Below, piece by piece: positions 17,466 through 26,021 of a stretch of 64,000 nt of DNA (position 1 is the stretch's first letter; every line of letters starts with the position of its first letter). This DNA is from Candidatus Melainabacteria bacterium (GTDB taxonomy: Bacteria > Cyanobacteriota > Vampirovibrionia > Obscuribacterales > Obscuribacteraceae): the NCBI GenBank assembly GCA_003151275.1, contig PLXC01000042.1, positions 1 to 64,000 of the forward strand. Reading direction: 5' to 3'. Below the pieces are notes generated by a model. The model worked only from the letters and a program-made list of their open reading frames with translations, was not told where the DNA came from and ran no database searches. Position numbers and translations under genes: made by a program.

Positions 17466-17503
17466 TTAGTGAATATTTAGTGACAATTAGTGACCTTTAG
17501 TGA
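17466..17503. promoter_or_regulatory. Four helically phased TTAGTGA repeats
   Basis: TTAGTGA occurs at 17466, 17477, 17487 and 17497, that is every 10-11 bp, so all copies face the same side of the helix. Such 7-bp boxes with 3-4 bp spacers are the layout used by OmpR/PhoB-type regulators. The target is probably the glycoamylase gene on the minus strand, but its start is 317 bp away. Confidence 0.4.
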
Positions 17504-17518
17504 ACTTGGCAAAATACG

Positions 17519-18673
17519 CTATCCACACGGCAGTCGGTCACGCAGCAAATTTTCCTGATAGAGTTTTTCGTAGCGTGGAACGATGACATCTGCTGAAAAT
17601 TTCTCTTGCGCTTTTGACTTACCATTTCGGCCGAGCACTTCACGCAAGCTGACATTCTGAATCAGCTTTTCAACGGCACGGGCTAACTGGTCAGGATCTC
17701 CGAATGGAACAAGCAAGCCAGTCACGCCATCTTCAACGACTTCAGGAATTCCTCCCACATGCGTGGCAACGCTGGGATGTCCAAAGAACATTGCTTCGAG
17801 AATGCTCAAACAAAAACTTTCATTTTCGGAAGTAATTAATCCGAGATCGGCGGCTTGTAGATAATCTTCCAACTCCAAAACATTCTCGCGCACAATGATG
17901 TTATCTTCCAGTTCCAGGCGGCGCACGTCATCTGCGAAAGGTTCGAAACTTCCGCCGGCTAAAATTAAAAGCTTGAACGACTGACGCGGGCGAATGCGCG
18001 CCACTGTTTCGAGCAACAGATCAATCCGTTTCGTCGGTCGCAAATTGGAAGAATGCAAAATCATCACTTCATCTCCTACGCCCAACTCGCGGCGCATTTC
18101 TGCGCGTGAACGCGATGGTGACGCAGGTTCATAAAAATTGTGGATCACTTCTATCGGCCCGTCAAAACCGATAACGCGCCGGGTTTCGATTTTCAAATAG
18201 TCCGACACAGTTGTGACCGCATCAGATTGGGTCAAAGCGTGCAGAATGGCAGGACCATAACCAGGGTCCCGACCTAGCAATGTAGTGTCTGTGCCGTGCA
18301 ATGTGGTGACGATTCGCGGCTGCTGTTCTGGTGTCAACATGCAACGAGAAAGAATTGCCGCTGTCGCATGTGGAACTGCGTAGTGCACGTGCAAAATGTC
18401 CAACTGATGGTTCCGGCTAACCTCTGCCATCTTGACCGAAAGCGGCAACGTGTAGTCGGGATATTTAAATAGTCCATAATCGTTGATCGCAACGGGATGA
18501 AAGTGAATGCACTTCGTGTTTACGGGCAGACGGAAAGGACGATCGTAGCTAATGAAGTGCACTTCGTGTCCACGTTGTGCAAGTTCTATGCCAAGCGTGG
18601 TGGCAATCACTCCGCTGCCACCAATGGAAGGATAACAAGTGATACCGATTTTCAACAGGCGTTTAGTATTCAT
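17519..18673 (-). CDS. bshA: N-acetyl-alpha-D-glucosaminyl L-malate synthase
   Basis: BshA joins GlcNAc from UDP-GlcNAc to L-malate, the first step of bacillithiol synthesis. I use the ATG at 18673; the frame is open 15 codons further, but that part overlaps bshB. The 384 residues fit the family. They show GT4 features: YPSIGGSGVIATTLGIELAQRGHEVHF split by the usual loop, the HVHYAVPHATAA motif, TLHGTDTTLLGRDP, and ENESFCLSILEAM with VGGIPEVVEDG near the C-terminus (nucleotide-sugar binding). The gene starts one base after the bshB stop, so the two are surely co-transcribed. The operon context makes the assignment more certain than GT4 similarity alone. Confidence 0.92.
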   Translation of the reverse strand: MNTKRLLKIGITCYPSIGGSGVIATTLGIELAQRGHEVHFISYDRPFRLPVNTKCIHFHPVAINDYGLFKYPDYTLPLSVKMAEVSRNHQLDILHVHYAVPHATAAILSRCMLTPEQQPRIVTTLHGTDTTLLGRDPGYGPAILHALTQSDAVTTVSDYLKIETRRVIGFDGPIEVIHNFYEPASPSRSRAEMRRELGVGDEVMILHSSNLRPTKRIDLLLETVARIRPRQSFKLLILAGGSFEPFADDVRRLELEDNIIVRENVLELEDYLQAADLGLITSENESFCLSILEAMFFGHPSVATHVGGIPEVVEDGVTGLLVPFGDPDQLARAVEKLIQNVSLREVLGRNGKSKAQEKFSADVIVPRYEKLYQENLLRDRLPCG

Positions 18674-18674
18674 G

Positions 18675-19430
18675 CTAGAAATTACGTGCCCCTCTGCCTG
18701 TCTGCGCCAGCGACTCAAAGACTAATGGCTCATTTGGAAAGAGGGCAATTGCATACTCAATTCCCGCACGTGCACCGAACACTCGGGCTCGTGTCAGTTG
18801 CAAATCAACATAGTTGCGTGTGGAAGCTTGTGATGTGTGCGCGTTCATCGCGGCAGTCCAAGCCGAAATAGTTTTCGGCAACGATACATCGATCAACAGC
18901 GGTGTAATATCGTGCGGTTCTCCTTCGGGTGTGACCGCGTAGAAGAATAGTTGTTCGATTGCGTGCGACTTCTCGTCCAGTAATTCCTTTAAACCGCCAT
19001 AGCGAGCCAATCGCGCCGCATCGCGAACTAGCTTGCCGAGCCGGCTGTGATCGGGATGTTGGTTTTCGACAACACTTGGTGCGAGTATCGTTGCTGGACG
19101 AATCCGCCGAATGATCTTGGCCAGCTTTAAAGCGTGTTCGGCGCGAATCTCCAACTTCCCATCTCCATCCAATTCAATAAATTCAATCGTTGCACCGAGA
19201 ATCGATGCTGCCGCTTTTGTTTCGGAGGCACGCTGTTCAGGCGTTCCGTGCGTTCCAGCTTCGCCGAGCGAAGAAACGACAAAATGTGCTTCGCGACCAT
19301 TACTGGTTTCGCGGGCAACGATACCACCACAGCCAAATTCGATATCGTCAGGATGTGCGCCAAAGATCAACAATGGTCGAGTTTCAAGTAAGTTCAATGT
19401 ATGCCTCGTCGGATCGGTCAATGGTGTCAC
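18675..19430 (-). CDS. bshB: Bacillithiol deacetylase, PIG-L/LmbE family
   Basis: BshB removes acetate from GlcNAc-malate to give GlcN-malate. The 251-residue product has the zinc-site motifs GAHPDDIEFGCGG (His and Asp ligands) and NQHPDHSRLG (third ligand). It also has LGEAGTHGTPEQRASE, typical of the BshB1 group. The first start is GTG at 19430, which lies inside the end of the BshC-like gene (47-bp overlap); a TTG near 19397 is another option. It sits between the BshC-like gene and bshA, which separates it from unrelated LmbE proteins such as the large one at 22081-24621. Confidence 0.9.
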   Translation of the reverse strand: MTPLTDPTRHTLNLLETRPLLIFGAHPDDIEFGCGGIVARETSNGREAHFVVSSLGEAGTHGTPEQRASETKAAASILGATIEFIELDGDGKLEIRAEHALKLAKIIRRIRPATILAPSVVENQHPDHSRLGKLVRDAARLARYGGLKELLDEKSHAIEQLFFYAVTPEGEPHDITPLLIDVSLPKTISAWTAAMNAHTSQASTRNYVDLQLTRARVFGARAGIEYAIALFPNEPLVFESLAQTGRGARNF

Positions 19431-20154
19431 GTGTTAAAAAACTGATTTCAGGCGCTTCTGCCTCGCGAAGATATTCTTTCTCGCCAGCTCCAGCTACATA
19501 ATGCGTGCAATGCACAACGGATTGCATCCAGAGCAGTCGACTATCGCGGGTTGGACTAATCTGCTCCTTTGTGAATGGTGTTAGTGGCAGGGTAACAAAT
19601 ACATCGCCGCCTTCATGTAATTTAAATCCCTCTTCTGAAAAGCGGGCGCGAACAATTTCATTCTCATACGGTATATCCACAAAAAAAACAGATACATCAC
19701 ATGCGGTGCGACGAAAATCTGGATCGCTCGAACGTACGACCGTTATTCCTTCCAGGAGTCCCATTTCACGATAGACCTCCAGGCAGAAATCGGCGACAGT
19801 AGAAGCTGAGGTATTATTGAAAATATCAATCAGCGAATGTTCGACGTAATTGGGCAATTGAGATGCGGTTTTTTCTTGCCAGTCGGCTGGAATTCTCTTG
19901 ACGTAAAGTGGCGAGAATTTGCGTTGGATTTTGTTTGCAAAAGTGAAGTTGAGCTGAGCCTGTTCGTTTGTTTTGCGGTGTCGCAAAACAGTTCTGGTTT
20001 CGCGCGGGTCATGGTCGCTGTCATGGTAGAAGAATACAACTTCACCGCCGAGTTCACTTTGCAAACGTCTGGCAGTCTGAATTTTGGCAACCAAAAACCG
20101 CTTCGGAAAGAATCCGCATGGCTGCTGACCGAAACATATGATTGGCGAATTCAT
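19384..20154 (-). CDS. Compact BshC-like protein (putative cysteine-adding step)
   Basis: The product has 256 residues; BshC proteins usually have about 530. Core BshC motifs can be matched in order: GQQPCGFF near the N-terminus (BshC GQQxGLL), VVFFYHDSDHDPRE (BshC IFWxAGEDHDxxE), EMGLLEGITVVRSSDPDFRR (BshC EEGLVLLNSGDPxxKK), and THYVAGAGEKEYLREAE (BshC AFIAGPGExxYWxELK). The N-terminal extension, the C-terminal coiled coil and part of the middle are absent. By position, with bshB and bshA following directly, it may add cysteine to GlcN-malate. That activity is inferred and untested. Its start ATG lies in a 40-bp tandem duplication that also copies its AAGGAA ribosome site. Confidence 0.72.
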   Translation of the reverse strand: MNSPIICFGQQPCGFFPKRFLVAKIQTARRLQSELGGEVVFFYHDSDHDPRETRTVLRHRKTNEQAQLNFTFANKIQRKFSPLYVKRIPADWQEKTASQLPNYVEHSLIDIFNNTSASTVADFCLEVYREMGLLEGITVVRSSDPDFRRTACDVSVFFVDIPYENEIVRARFSEEGFKLHEGGDVFVTLPLTPFTKEQISPTRDSRLLWMQSVVHCTHYVAGAGEKEYLREAEAPEISFLTRDTIDRSDEAYIELT

Positions 20155-20252
20155 GAGTTGGATTCCTTTTTCATGCGCTGAATGGCGAATTCATAAGTCT
20201 GTTTCCTTTATCATGCGCTTCACGAGTCTGCTTCCTTTATCATGCTCTGAGT
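20143..20252. repeat. 40-bp tandem duplication covering the symporter stop and BshC-like start
   Basis: Units 20143-20182 and 20183-20222 are near-identical. A third partial unit, 20223-20252, is the true 3' end of the symporter gene. Each unit carries, on the minus strand, ATGA(T/A)AAAGGAA followed by a stop-like TGA and, in two copies, ATGAATTCGCCA. The BshC-like start region is thus present twice, and only the distal copy leads into the full gene. Confidence 0.8.
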
Positions 20253-21932
20253 GTTACCCAGCGCTGCTTGCAAGATCAGGCTGAAAACGACACAAGCGCC
20301 ACACCCGATCAACGGGTACCAAAGGTAAGAAATTGTCAGATTGAAATAAAGGAAGAATATCAATGCTTGTGCCATTAGCGCCGCCCAGAAAATAGCTGTG
20401 CCGCCCACGCGCCGAATGAAAAATGCCACCACAAAAAGGCCAAGCATCACACCGTAGAAAATAGACCCGAGAATGTTCACTGCTTGAATTAAGTTTTCCG
20501 CCAGCCGCGCAGAAAGTGCAAAACTTATTGAGGCAATGCCCCACAAGACTGTGAACCATTTTGTTGCCGTCAGACAAGTCGCATCGCTGGCGTCACGTTG
20601 GATCAGATGGCGATAAAAATCGATTGTCGTGCATGTTGCAAGTGCATTCAGTTCGGCTGCCTTAGACGATAAGGCGGCAGCAAAAAAAGCCGCGATCAGT
20701 AATCCGATAACTCCATGCGGCAATTCGCGAAGAATAAAAGTGATGAACACGTAGTCCGCATCGTTCGCTTTTGCGTCAGGATTTTTCGCAGCCAATTCTT
20801 TGCTTGCCGCGACGCGGATCGTCTCGCTCTTTTTATGTGCTATTGCAGCAGCAGCGAATGCAGTGGCAGCTCCGCCCTGATCCCCTTTGTGTCTAGCTTG
20901 CAACCAGGTCTCAAGTTGTTGCCTCGTTTGCACATGAGCGCCATCAAAATCGGTTTTATATGCCACTAGTTTTAAATCAGCTGGGTGTTCCGAACAATAT
21001 TTACTTGAAGCTGAATCAAAAAAGAGCGGTGGAGGTTCGAATTGATAAAAAACGAACATCAAAACGCCGAGCAATAAAATGCAAAATTGCATCGGAATTT
21101 TGCAGACAGCATTGAACATTAGTCCCAGGCGGCTTTCGGGTAACGATGAACCGGATATGTAGCGTTGAACTTGCGATTGGTCGGTGCCGAAATAAGAAAG
21201 CATAAGAAATGTTCCGCCGAGCAGTCCCGACCAAAATGTATAGCGTTCATGAATGTTGGTCGAAAAATTTACGGCGTTGATCTTTTGAAATCCGCCAGCC
21301 AGCTTCAGCGTGTCGTCCAAATTAAGTCCGGCAGGTAGTTTTCCCACCAATAGGCAAAAGGCAGTAATCATGCCTGCGAAGATCACTGCCATTTGATATT
21401 TTTGCGTGACGGTAACGGCGTCGCTGCCGCCCATAGCTGTATAGATAATCACCAGCAAGCCACAACTAACAATTGTAACGTTGAGCGGCCAACCTATAAC
21501 GGTTGTAAGAACAATTGCCGGCGCATAAATGGTCAGCCCGGCGCCAAGCCCGCGTTGTACGAGAAACAGCGCTGCACCAAGCAAACGCGTTTTGCTGTCG
21601 AATCGTTTTCCCAGAAATTCGTACGCAGTATAGACATTGAGCTTGTGAAAAATCGGTAGGAAAAAAACTGCGATGATAATTAGGGCAAGGGGCACTCCGA
21701 AATAAATTTGCACGAAACTCAGCCCGTCAAGATACCCTTGCCCTGGGGTTGAGAGAAAAGTGATCGCGCTGGCTTGCGTCGCCATCACTGAGAGTCCGAT
21801 GGCGAACCACGGCGTATGCGCACTGCCTTTAAGGTAAGTATTCAAGTCACGGCGCTTCCGTGTATACCAGATGCCGTAAATCGCGATGCTAAGTATTGAA
21901 CCTATGAGGACGAGGAAATCCAGCGCGTTCAT
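20220..21932 (-). CDS. Sodium:solute symporter (SSS family)
   Basis: The start is ATG 21932 (MNALDFLVLIGS), which overlaps the TGA of the small gene before it; the longer open frame upstream is a shadow. The 570 residues form about 13-14 membrane helices. SSS hallmarks are AIGLSVMATQASAITFLSTPGQGY in helix 1-2, VYTAYEFLGKRF, and YTAMGGSDAVTVTQKYQM. An unusual extramembrane segment of about 85 residues (about 309-392) carries charged helices and an AAATAFAAAAIAHKK stretch. In Bacteroidetes and Acidobacteria, SSS genes are often found beside bshB/PIG-L genes. The substrate is unknown; a sugar or a bacillithiol precursor or breakdown product is plausible. Confidence 0.85.
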   Translation of the reverse strand: MNALDFLVLIGSILSIAIYGIWYTRKRRDLNTYLKGSAHTPWFAIGLSVMATQASAITFLSTPGQGYLDGLSFVQIYFGVPLALIIIAVFFLPIFHKLNVYTAYEFLGKRFDSKTRLLGAALFLVQRGLGAGLTIYAPAIVLTTVIGWPLNVTIVSCGLLVIIYTAMGGSDAVTVTQKYQMAVIFAGMITAFCLLVGKLPAGLNLDDTLKLAGGFQKINAVNFSTNIHERYTFWSGLLGGTFLMLSYFGTDQSQVQRYISGSSLPESRLGLMFNAVCKIPMQFCILLLGVLMFVFYQFEPPPLFFDSASSKYCSEHPADLKLVAYKTDFDGAHVQTRQQLETWLQARHKGDQGGAATAFAAAAIAHKKSETIRVAASKELAAKNPDAKANDADYVFITFILRELPHGVIGLLIAAFFAAALSSKAAELNALATCTTIDFYRHLIQRDASDATCLTATKWFTVLWGIASISFALSARLAENLIQAVNILGSIFYGVMLGLFVVAFFIRRVGGTAIFWAALMAQALIFFLYFNLTISYLWYPLIGCGACVVFSLILQAALGNTQSMIKEADS

Positions 21933-22084
21933 GCACAGAACTCCGTCAAGGCAATGAGCAATATTAACCAGAGAATGAAACTGCCAATCACAAAAAGATA
22001 CGTACCTTTCCATGTTTTTGGCCAAGGCAATCCGGTCATTTCTGATTCACTCACGAACAAATTTGCATCGGTGACGTCTTTCAT
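21929..22084 (-). CDS. 51-residue single-helix membrane protein, translationally coupled
   Basis: The ATG (22084-22082) overlaps the TGA of the large PIG-L gene as ATGA, and its own TGA overlaps the symporter ATG in the same way. The peptide starts MKDVTDANLFVSESEM, continues with GLPWPKTWKGTYL, and ends in one helix (FVIGSFILWLILLIALTEFCA). Two perfect 4-bp overlaps and a helix next to a symporter gene make a real gene very likely. It could be a small subunit or stabiliser of the symporter, as known for other transporters with short single-helix partners. No family name recognised. Confidence 0.8.
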   Translation of the reverse strand: MKDVTDANLFVSESEMTGLPWPKTWKGTYLFVIGSFILWLILLIALTEFCA

Positions 22085-24621
22085 TTGCCTAAGGAAATAA
22101 GGTTGGCGAGCAGTCGATAAGCGCCGGGCACACCGGCGGGAAGCTGACGGAAAAAGGAAAGCCCAGTGTAAACAAAATAGCCTTTGCCATATTGCGCGAC
22201 GAGCAAGCCTCCCTCTTTCGGCGATTCGTCAGGATCATTAAAGGCAAGAATGGGAGTGAAGTGCTGATCCCATTTATTCGGGAAATACAGTCCGCGCTCC
22301 TGCACCCAATTGTCGAAATCCGCGCTTGTAATTTTGTTCGGCGTGTTCAGTACGGCGTTTTGCGGCGCCAGAAAAGTGACTTTTGCCTTTTCGTCTGTAA
22401 CACGGTCGCGAGAAAGCTGCAGGTCGTAAGGTGCAATTTCCTTCGCTTTCAAACCTTCTGAGTTGTTGTATTGGGCGATGATGGTGCCACCATGATCGAC
22501 GTAGGAAAAAAGTGTCGGCAATACCGTCGCAATGTTCTTTCGTACATTGAAGGCGCGCACTCCAATGACGATGGCATCGAATTTATTCAGTTGTTCGGTT
22601 GTCAGATTTGCGTCATCCAAAATCGTCACGGCATATCCCATCTGTTGCAGGTTCTCAACCAGGTTGTCTCCTGCACCCGGCAGATAGCCAATGGCATGAC
22701 CGCGCGTGGCGAGTTCAAAGCTTACTGCTTTCAACTCGGCCAGGGGTTGGAGTAATTGCTGCGGTATGTGCGGATAGTTGATTACCTCGCGTTGATTGCG
22801 ATAGCGCACACCGTTCATTTCGGCACTGGCAAAGATTTTCGCCGTTGCCGGCTGCGAGGGCGCGGTGATAGTGAATTTAAACTGAGCCGATTGCCCGACT
22901 TCTGTTAAACGGAACGATTGTTTGAGAGGCACCACTTTCCAATCCGCGGGCGCCTCCAGTTGCAATGTACCGGATGAATTTGCGCGCGAGGCGGTGATTT
23001 CGACATGAATTGATCGCGAATTTTTCGGAGTCAATAAAGCGATCTGGGGAATGAAACGAAGCGAGACTGGCGGAATCACATCCAATCGGCGACGGATCGG
23101 AGTTCCGGATAAATTAGTCGTGACTTGAAGCGGCTCATCTTGAATCACAAGCTTCTGTCCAGCTACTTCAAAAACATCTTCAATTGGAAACGATGGTGAG
23201 TTTTCCGCGTTGCCAATCAAGTGAGGATCGTCAATGCGAAACATTCCCGGTGTGCCTTCGGCGCGCAGCCAAAAGGGCTGCGTCAATGGAGTCGTAAGTG
23301 GTAACGTTTCAACTGAATTCCAAGCATTGGATTCATTGAGGCGCAGACCAATTCCTTTGCTGATTTCTTTTTTGATTTCCGGATAACGCACTGCGAGCCA
23401 GCCAACCGGAATGTGAGATTGAATAGTCGCTGAATGATAAAGCTTCATCGGTTCGCCAGGCACAACTTCGGCGTGCGAGATTGTTGTTTCCACTTTGAGC
23501 CCAAGACACGCTTGCAAAATGTGATCGAGTTGCGCCTGTTTTTCTGTAACCACGGAATCATTATTATCGTTTGTCGCCAACGTGGACAATGCGGCGCGCA
23601 ACTTCAATAAGGCTGGCACACTAGCTGCGGTATCGTGAGGATTGAATTGTGTGATGATTTCATCGACTGACTTTTCGATGACGCCGCCGCCGGAAACACG
23701 ATTCCAAGTCGTGTCTATGCCGTCCAAAATATCATTGGTGGCAGGCGCACCATCCAAAAACTGGAACGATTCAATTCGCGCCCCACCATGCGCACCGGGA
23801 AAGTGAAAAGTATCGAAGCCTTGCGTTTTGTGCATGGCTCTGCTTTTCTCAGCGATGTCTGTGAACGCCTCGCCGGAAACCGAATCTTTGCCTCCTGCGT
23901 CAATTTTCAAGGCGGTTATGCCGACAGCTTTGTCTTTTTGAAAGGTGGAGATATTCCAAAAAATCCGTTTAGGTTGCCATGGTGCCAACCCTTGTTCGGG
24001 AAAAGCTTTTGCATCGCCGGCGAGTTTAAATGCTTCCAACGCCAAGACTGCTGAAGCTGTGTGGTGCCCGTGTGTTCCGCCAGGAACGGGCGAGAAGCGC
24101 GTGATCAAGACGTCCGGACGAAACTCACGGATGACACGTACGATGTCTGACAACACTTCCTGCTTATTCCAATTGTTCAACGTTTCTTGATAACTTTTGG
24201 AGAAACCAAAATCAACAGCGCGGGAAAAAAACTGTTGCGCACCGTCTGTTCGCCGCGCAGCGAGCAATTCCTGCGTGCGCGCCACGCCCAATTTCGCACC
24301 GAAGTCGGGGCCGAGAACATTCTGCCCGCCATCACCGCGTGTTAGCGACAGGTATGCGGTGCGGTACGCCCGTCCTCTTGCAAGATACGTTAGCAGTTCC
24401 GTGTTCTCGTCATCTGGATGTGCAGCGATGTACAGGGCACTTCCCATTTGGCGAAAACTTTGAAGTTCATGAAGAATCGCCGACGGCGAATCGAGTTTCA
24501 TTTCTGCTCCCGAAACCGAAACCGAAATGGAAAAAACTGCTGCTGCGCAAACCAGAATGCATGCGATTGCGCTTCGCCATTTCTTGGAAAGTGGCGTCCT
24601 GAGTTTGGCAGCAGCAGACAT
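22081..24621 (-). CDS. Large secreted PIG-L family deacetylase
   Basis: I prefer ATG 24621 over the GTG two codons earlier, which overlaps the DUF2911 stop. A signal segment (IACILVCAAAVFSISVSVSGA) leads into a PIG-L domain at about 50-330 with YIAAHPDDENTELLTYLARG and PGGTHGHHTAS, the expected zinc ligands. About 370-620 are beta-rich and resemble immunoglobulin-like modules. About 630-846 resemble a glutamine-amidotransferase-like fold (GYLPGAGDN, FDAIVIGVRAFNV, GGTIIAQYN), probably without activity because no catalytic Cys triad is evident. Proteins of this size next to an SSS gene and bsh genes occur in other phyla. It may deacetylate or cleave amide bonds of exported N-acetyl sugars; the substrate is unknown. 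Confidence 0.82.
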   Translation of the reverse strand: MSAAAKLRTPLSKKWRSAIACILVCAAAVFSISVSVSGAEMKLDSPSAILHELQSFRQMGSALYIAAHPDDENTELLTYLARGRAYRTAYLSLTRGDGGQNVLGPDFGAKLGVARTQELLAARRTDGAQQFFSRAVDFGFSKSYQETLNNWNKQEVLSDIVRVIREFRPDVLITRFSPVPGGTHGHHTASAVLALEAFKLAGDAKAFPEQGLAPWQPKRIFWNISTFQKDKAVGITALKIDAGGKDSVSGEAFTDIAEKSRAMHKTQGFDTFHFPGAHGGARIESFQFLDGAPATNDILDGIDTTWNRVSGGGVIEKSVDEIITQFNPHDTAASVPALLKLRAALSTLATNDNNDSVVTEKQAQLDHILQACLGLKVETTISHAEVVPGEPMKLYHSATIQSHIPVGWLAVRYPEIKKEISKGIGLRLNESNAWNSVETLPLTTPLTQPFWLRAEGTPGMFRIDDPHLIGNAENSPSFPIEDVFEVAGQKLVIQDEPLQVTTNLSGTPIRRRLDVIPPVSLRFIPQIALLTPKNSRSIHVEITASRANSSGTLQLEAPADWKVVPLKQSFRLTEVGQSAQFKFTITAPSQPATAKIFASAEMNGVRYRNQREVINYPHIPQQLLQPLAELKAVSFELATRGHAIGYLPGAGDNLVENLQQMGYAVTILDDANLTTEQLNKFDAIVIGVRAFNVRKNIATVLPTLFSYVDHGGTIIAQYNNSEGLKAKEIAPYDLQLSRDRVTDEKAKVTFLAPQNAVLNTPNKITSADFDNWVQERGLYFPNKWDQHFTPILAFNDPDESPKEGGLLVAQYGKGYFVYTGLSFFRQLPAGVPGAYRLLANLISLGK

Positions 24622-24623
24622 TC

Positions 24624-25481
24624 TCACTTCAAACTGTTGATCAATTCTGCGTTCATTCTTATATATGCGCCATCATTGGCTTTCTCAGCCAGTTCAGTTG
24701 AATGCTTGGCGGCCGCTATTGCTCCTGCTTTATCGCCTTGCTTAGCGAGAATTTCGGCTTTCAAATAAACCATGAAAAATGCATCACGCTCGGCAATAGC
24801 GGCGTCTACCCACTTGCTTGCTTTCTGCAAATCCTTTCCGTGGTTGTAATAGAACAGCGCTGATTGGAAGTACGGTTTCTTCTTTTCGTCTGACGCCATC
24901 ACCGCTTCGATTTGCGAAACGAGTTTATTTGCGTAATCAACTTCCAACTTTATAGGCACTTGTGTTTTGTCCCAAGTTAGATTGATGAACGAAGATTCGT
25001 CGCCGATTTTATCGAATTCAATCGTGAAGTTATCGATCGGTCGATCCAGCTTGATCGGCGTGGCCTTGAATCTAGCTACGTCCGCTTTTTCGTCGTATTT
25101 ATAAGCGCCCCAGTCTTCAGCTCCCTTATTGATGATAATTGTCCATTCGTCTTTGCCGGGAATCGTGAGAAAGGCGTAGGTGCCAGCAGCGATTTCTGTT
25201 CCGTTCAACTTTACAGGCGTGCTCAAAATTATTTTGGTCGCCTGATTTGCACCTGTGCGCCACACCTTTCCATAAGGAACCACGACACCAAAAATTTCGC
25301 GGCCTTTTACGCCAGGTCGCGAATAGTCGAATGCGATGTCAGTCAAGCCGACGCGCTGTTTCAACGTGCAACCCGGACTTGCCGCAGGAAATTCAATCTT
25401 CGGTGTTTGCGCCAGCGCACTGGCAGCAGATATAAATCCGCCAGCGAGTGCAAAAAGCAAAGTAAATGTTTTGAGATTCAT
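24624..25481 (-). CDS. Exported DUF2911 protein with TPR-like tail
   Basis: I start at ATG 25481 (MNLKTFTLLFALAGGFISAA), which gives a clean signal peptide ending at ALAQ. An ATG at 25493 is equally possible, and the frame is open to 25649. Residues 25-170 match DUF2911: DIAFDYSRPGVKGREIFG, VVPYGKVWRTGANQATKI, and AGTYAFLTIPGKDEWTIIIN. Residues 190-285 form two or three TPR-like helix pairs. The function of DUF2911 is not known. It is the first gene of the operon that runs through PIG-L, symporter and bsh genes (2-bp gap to PIG-L). Confidence 0.82.
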   Translation of the reverse strand: MNLKTFTLLFALAGGFISAASALAQTPKIEFPAASPGCTLKQRVGLTDIAFDYSRPGVKGREIFGVVVPYGKVWRTGANQATKIILSTPVKLNGTEIAAGTYAFLTIPGKDEWTIIINKGAEDWGAYKYDEKADVARFKATPIKLDRPIDNFTIEFDKIGDESSFINLTWDKTQVPIKLEVDYANKLVSQIEAVMASDEKKKPYFQSALFYYNHGKDLQKASKWVDAAIAERDAFFMVYLKAEILAKQGDKAGAIAAAKHSTELAEKANDGAYIRMNAELINSLK

Positions 25482-25493
25482 ATATGTGTCCAT

Positions 25494-26021
25494 TTGACCG
25501 ATAACCAGCTTATTTTTGCATGCTGGCAGGCGCAAACACCATTTAAAGTGACAGTTGCAATATAGTGACATCAAATGATTTGAAAGATGCTCTGTGCTTG
25601 GCATTACGAGAGCCGGTAACCGGGAAGACACTAGCCTCCAGAACAGCATATGGCGCTGATTTGGTTACCAACACTCAACAGATTCTGGACCCGCTCATGT
25701 TTGGCATAACTTATTGAATTAAATTCTCCATCCAGTCTCGCTCGATAAATGCGACATCCTACGGTATTCAAGTAGTGTGGTGTATGAAGGCAAACCTGGC
25801 GAATCGGCTACCGATCCGAAAAACGGGATTCAAAAACGGAAAGCAAGCTAGCATGCTTTCCATTGTTAATTTTAAGCGGCACCCTAATTCCATCTTCCTA
25901 TCCAAGCGGCTCATCAACCGTCAATGCGGTTCTCATAAGTGCCTCTAATGGCTCGATCATCAAAGAAGTAGAAGCCAAAACAATCTTACCTGAACTGCGG
26001 GAAAGATAAAAAGTGCAATGA
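25494..26021. other. Long intergenic stretch with possible gene remnants
   Basis: There is no intact gene in these 528 bp. On the plus strand, 25780-25851 reads VYEGKPGESATDPKNGIQKR in one frame. About 25852-26009 reads SGTLIPSSYPSGSSTVNAVL and SIIKEVEAKTILPELRER in another, ending at TAA 26007. Both look protein-like, which suggests a decayed, frameshifted gene, but neither has a start or a recognisable family. Promoters for the bacillithiol operon should lie at the left end, just upstream of 25481-25493. Confidence 0.25.

Noticed and set aside
18497..20181. Several plus-strand frames of 100-125 codons opposite the bsh genes
   Set aside because: They are antisense shadows of bshA, bshB and the BshC-like gene, whose motifs are clear.
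22081..24621. Considered as the bacillithiol deacetylase
   Set aside because: The smaller PIG-L protein at 18675-19430 lies directly beside bshA and has the BshB1-type motifs. The large one is exported with extra domains.
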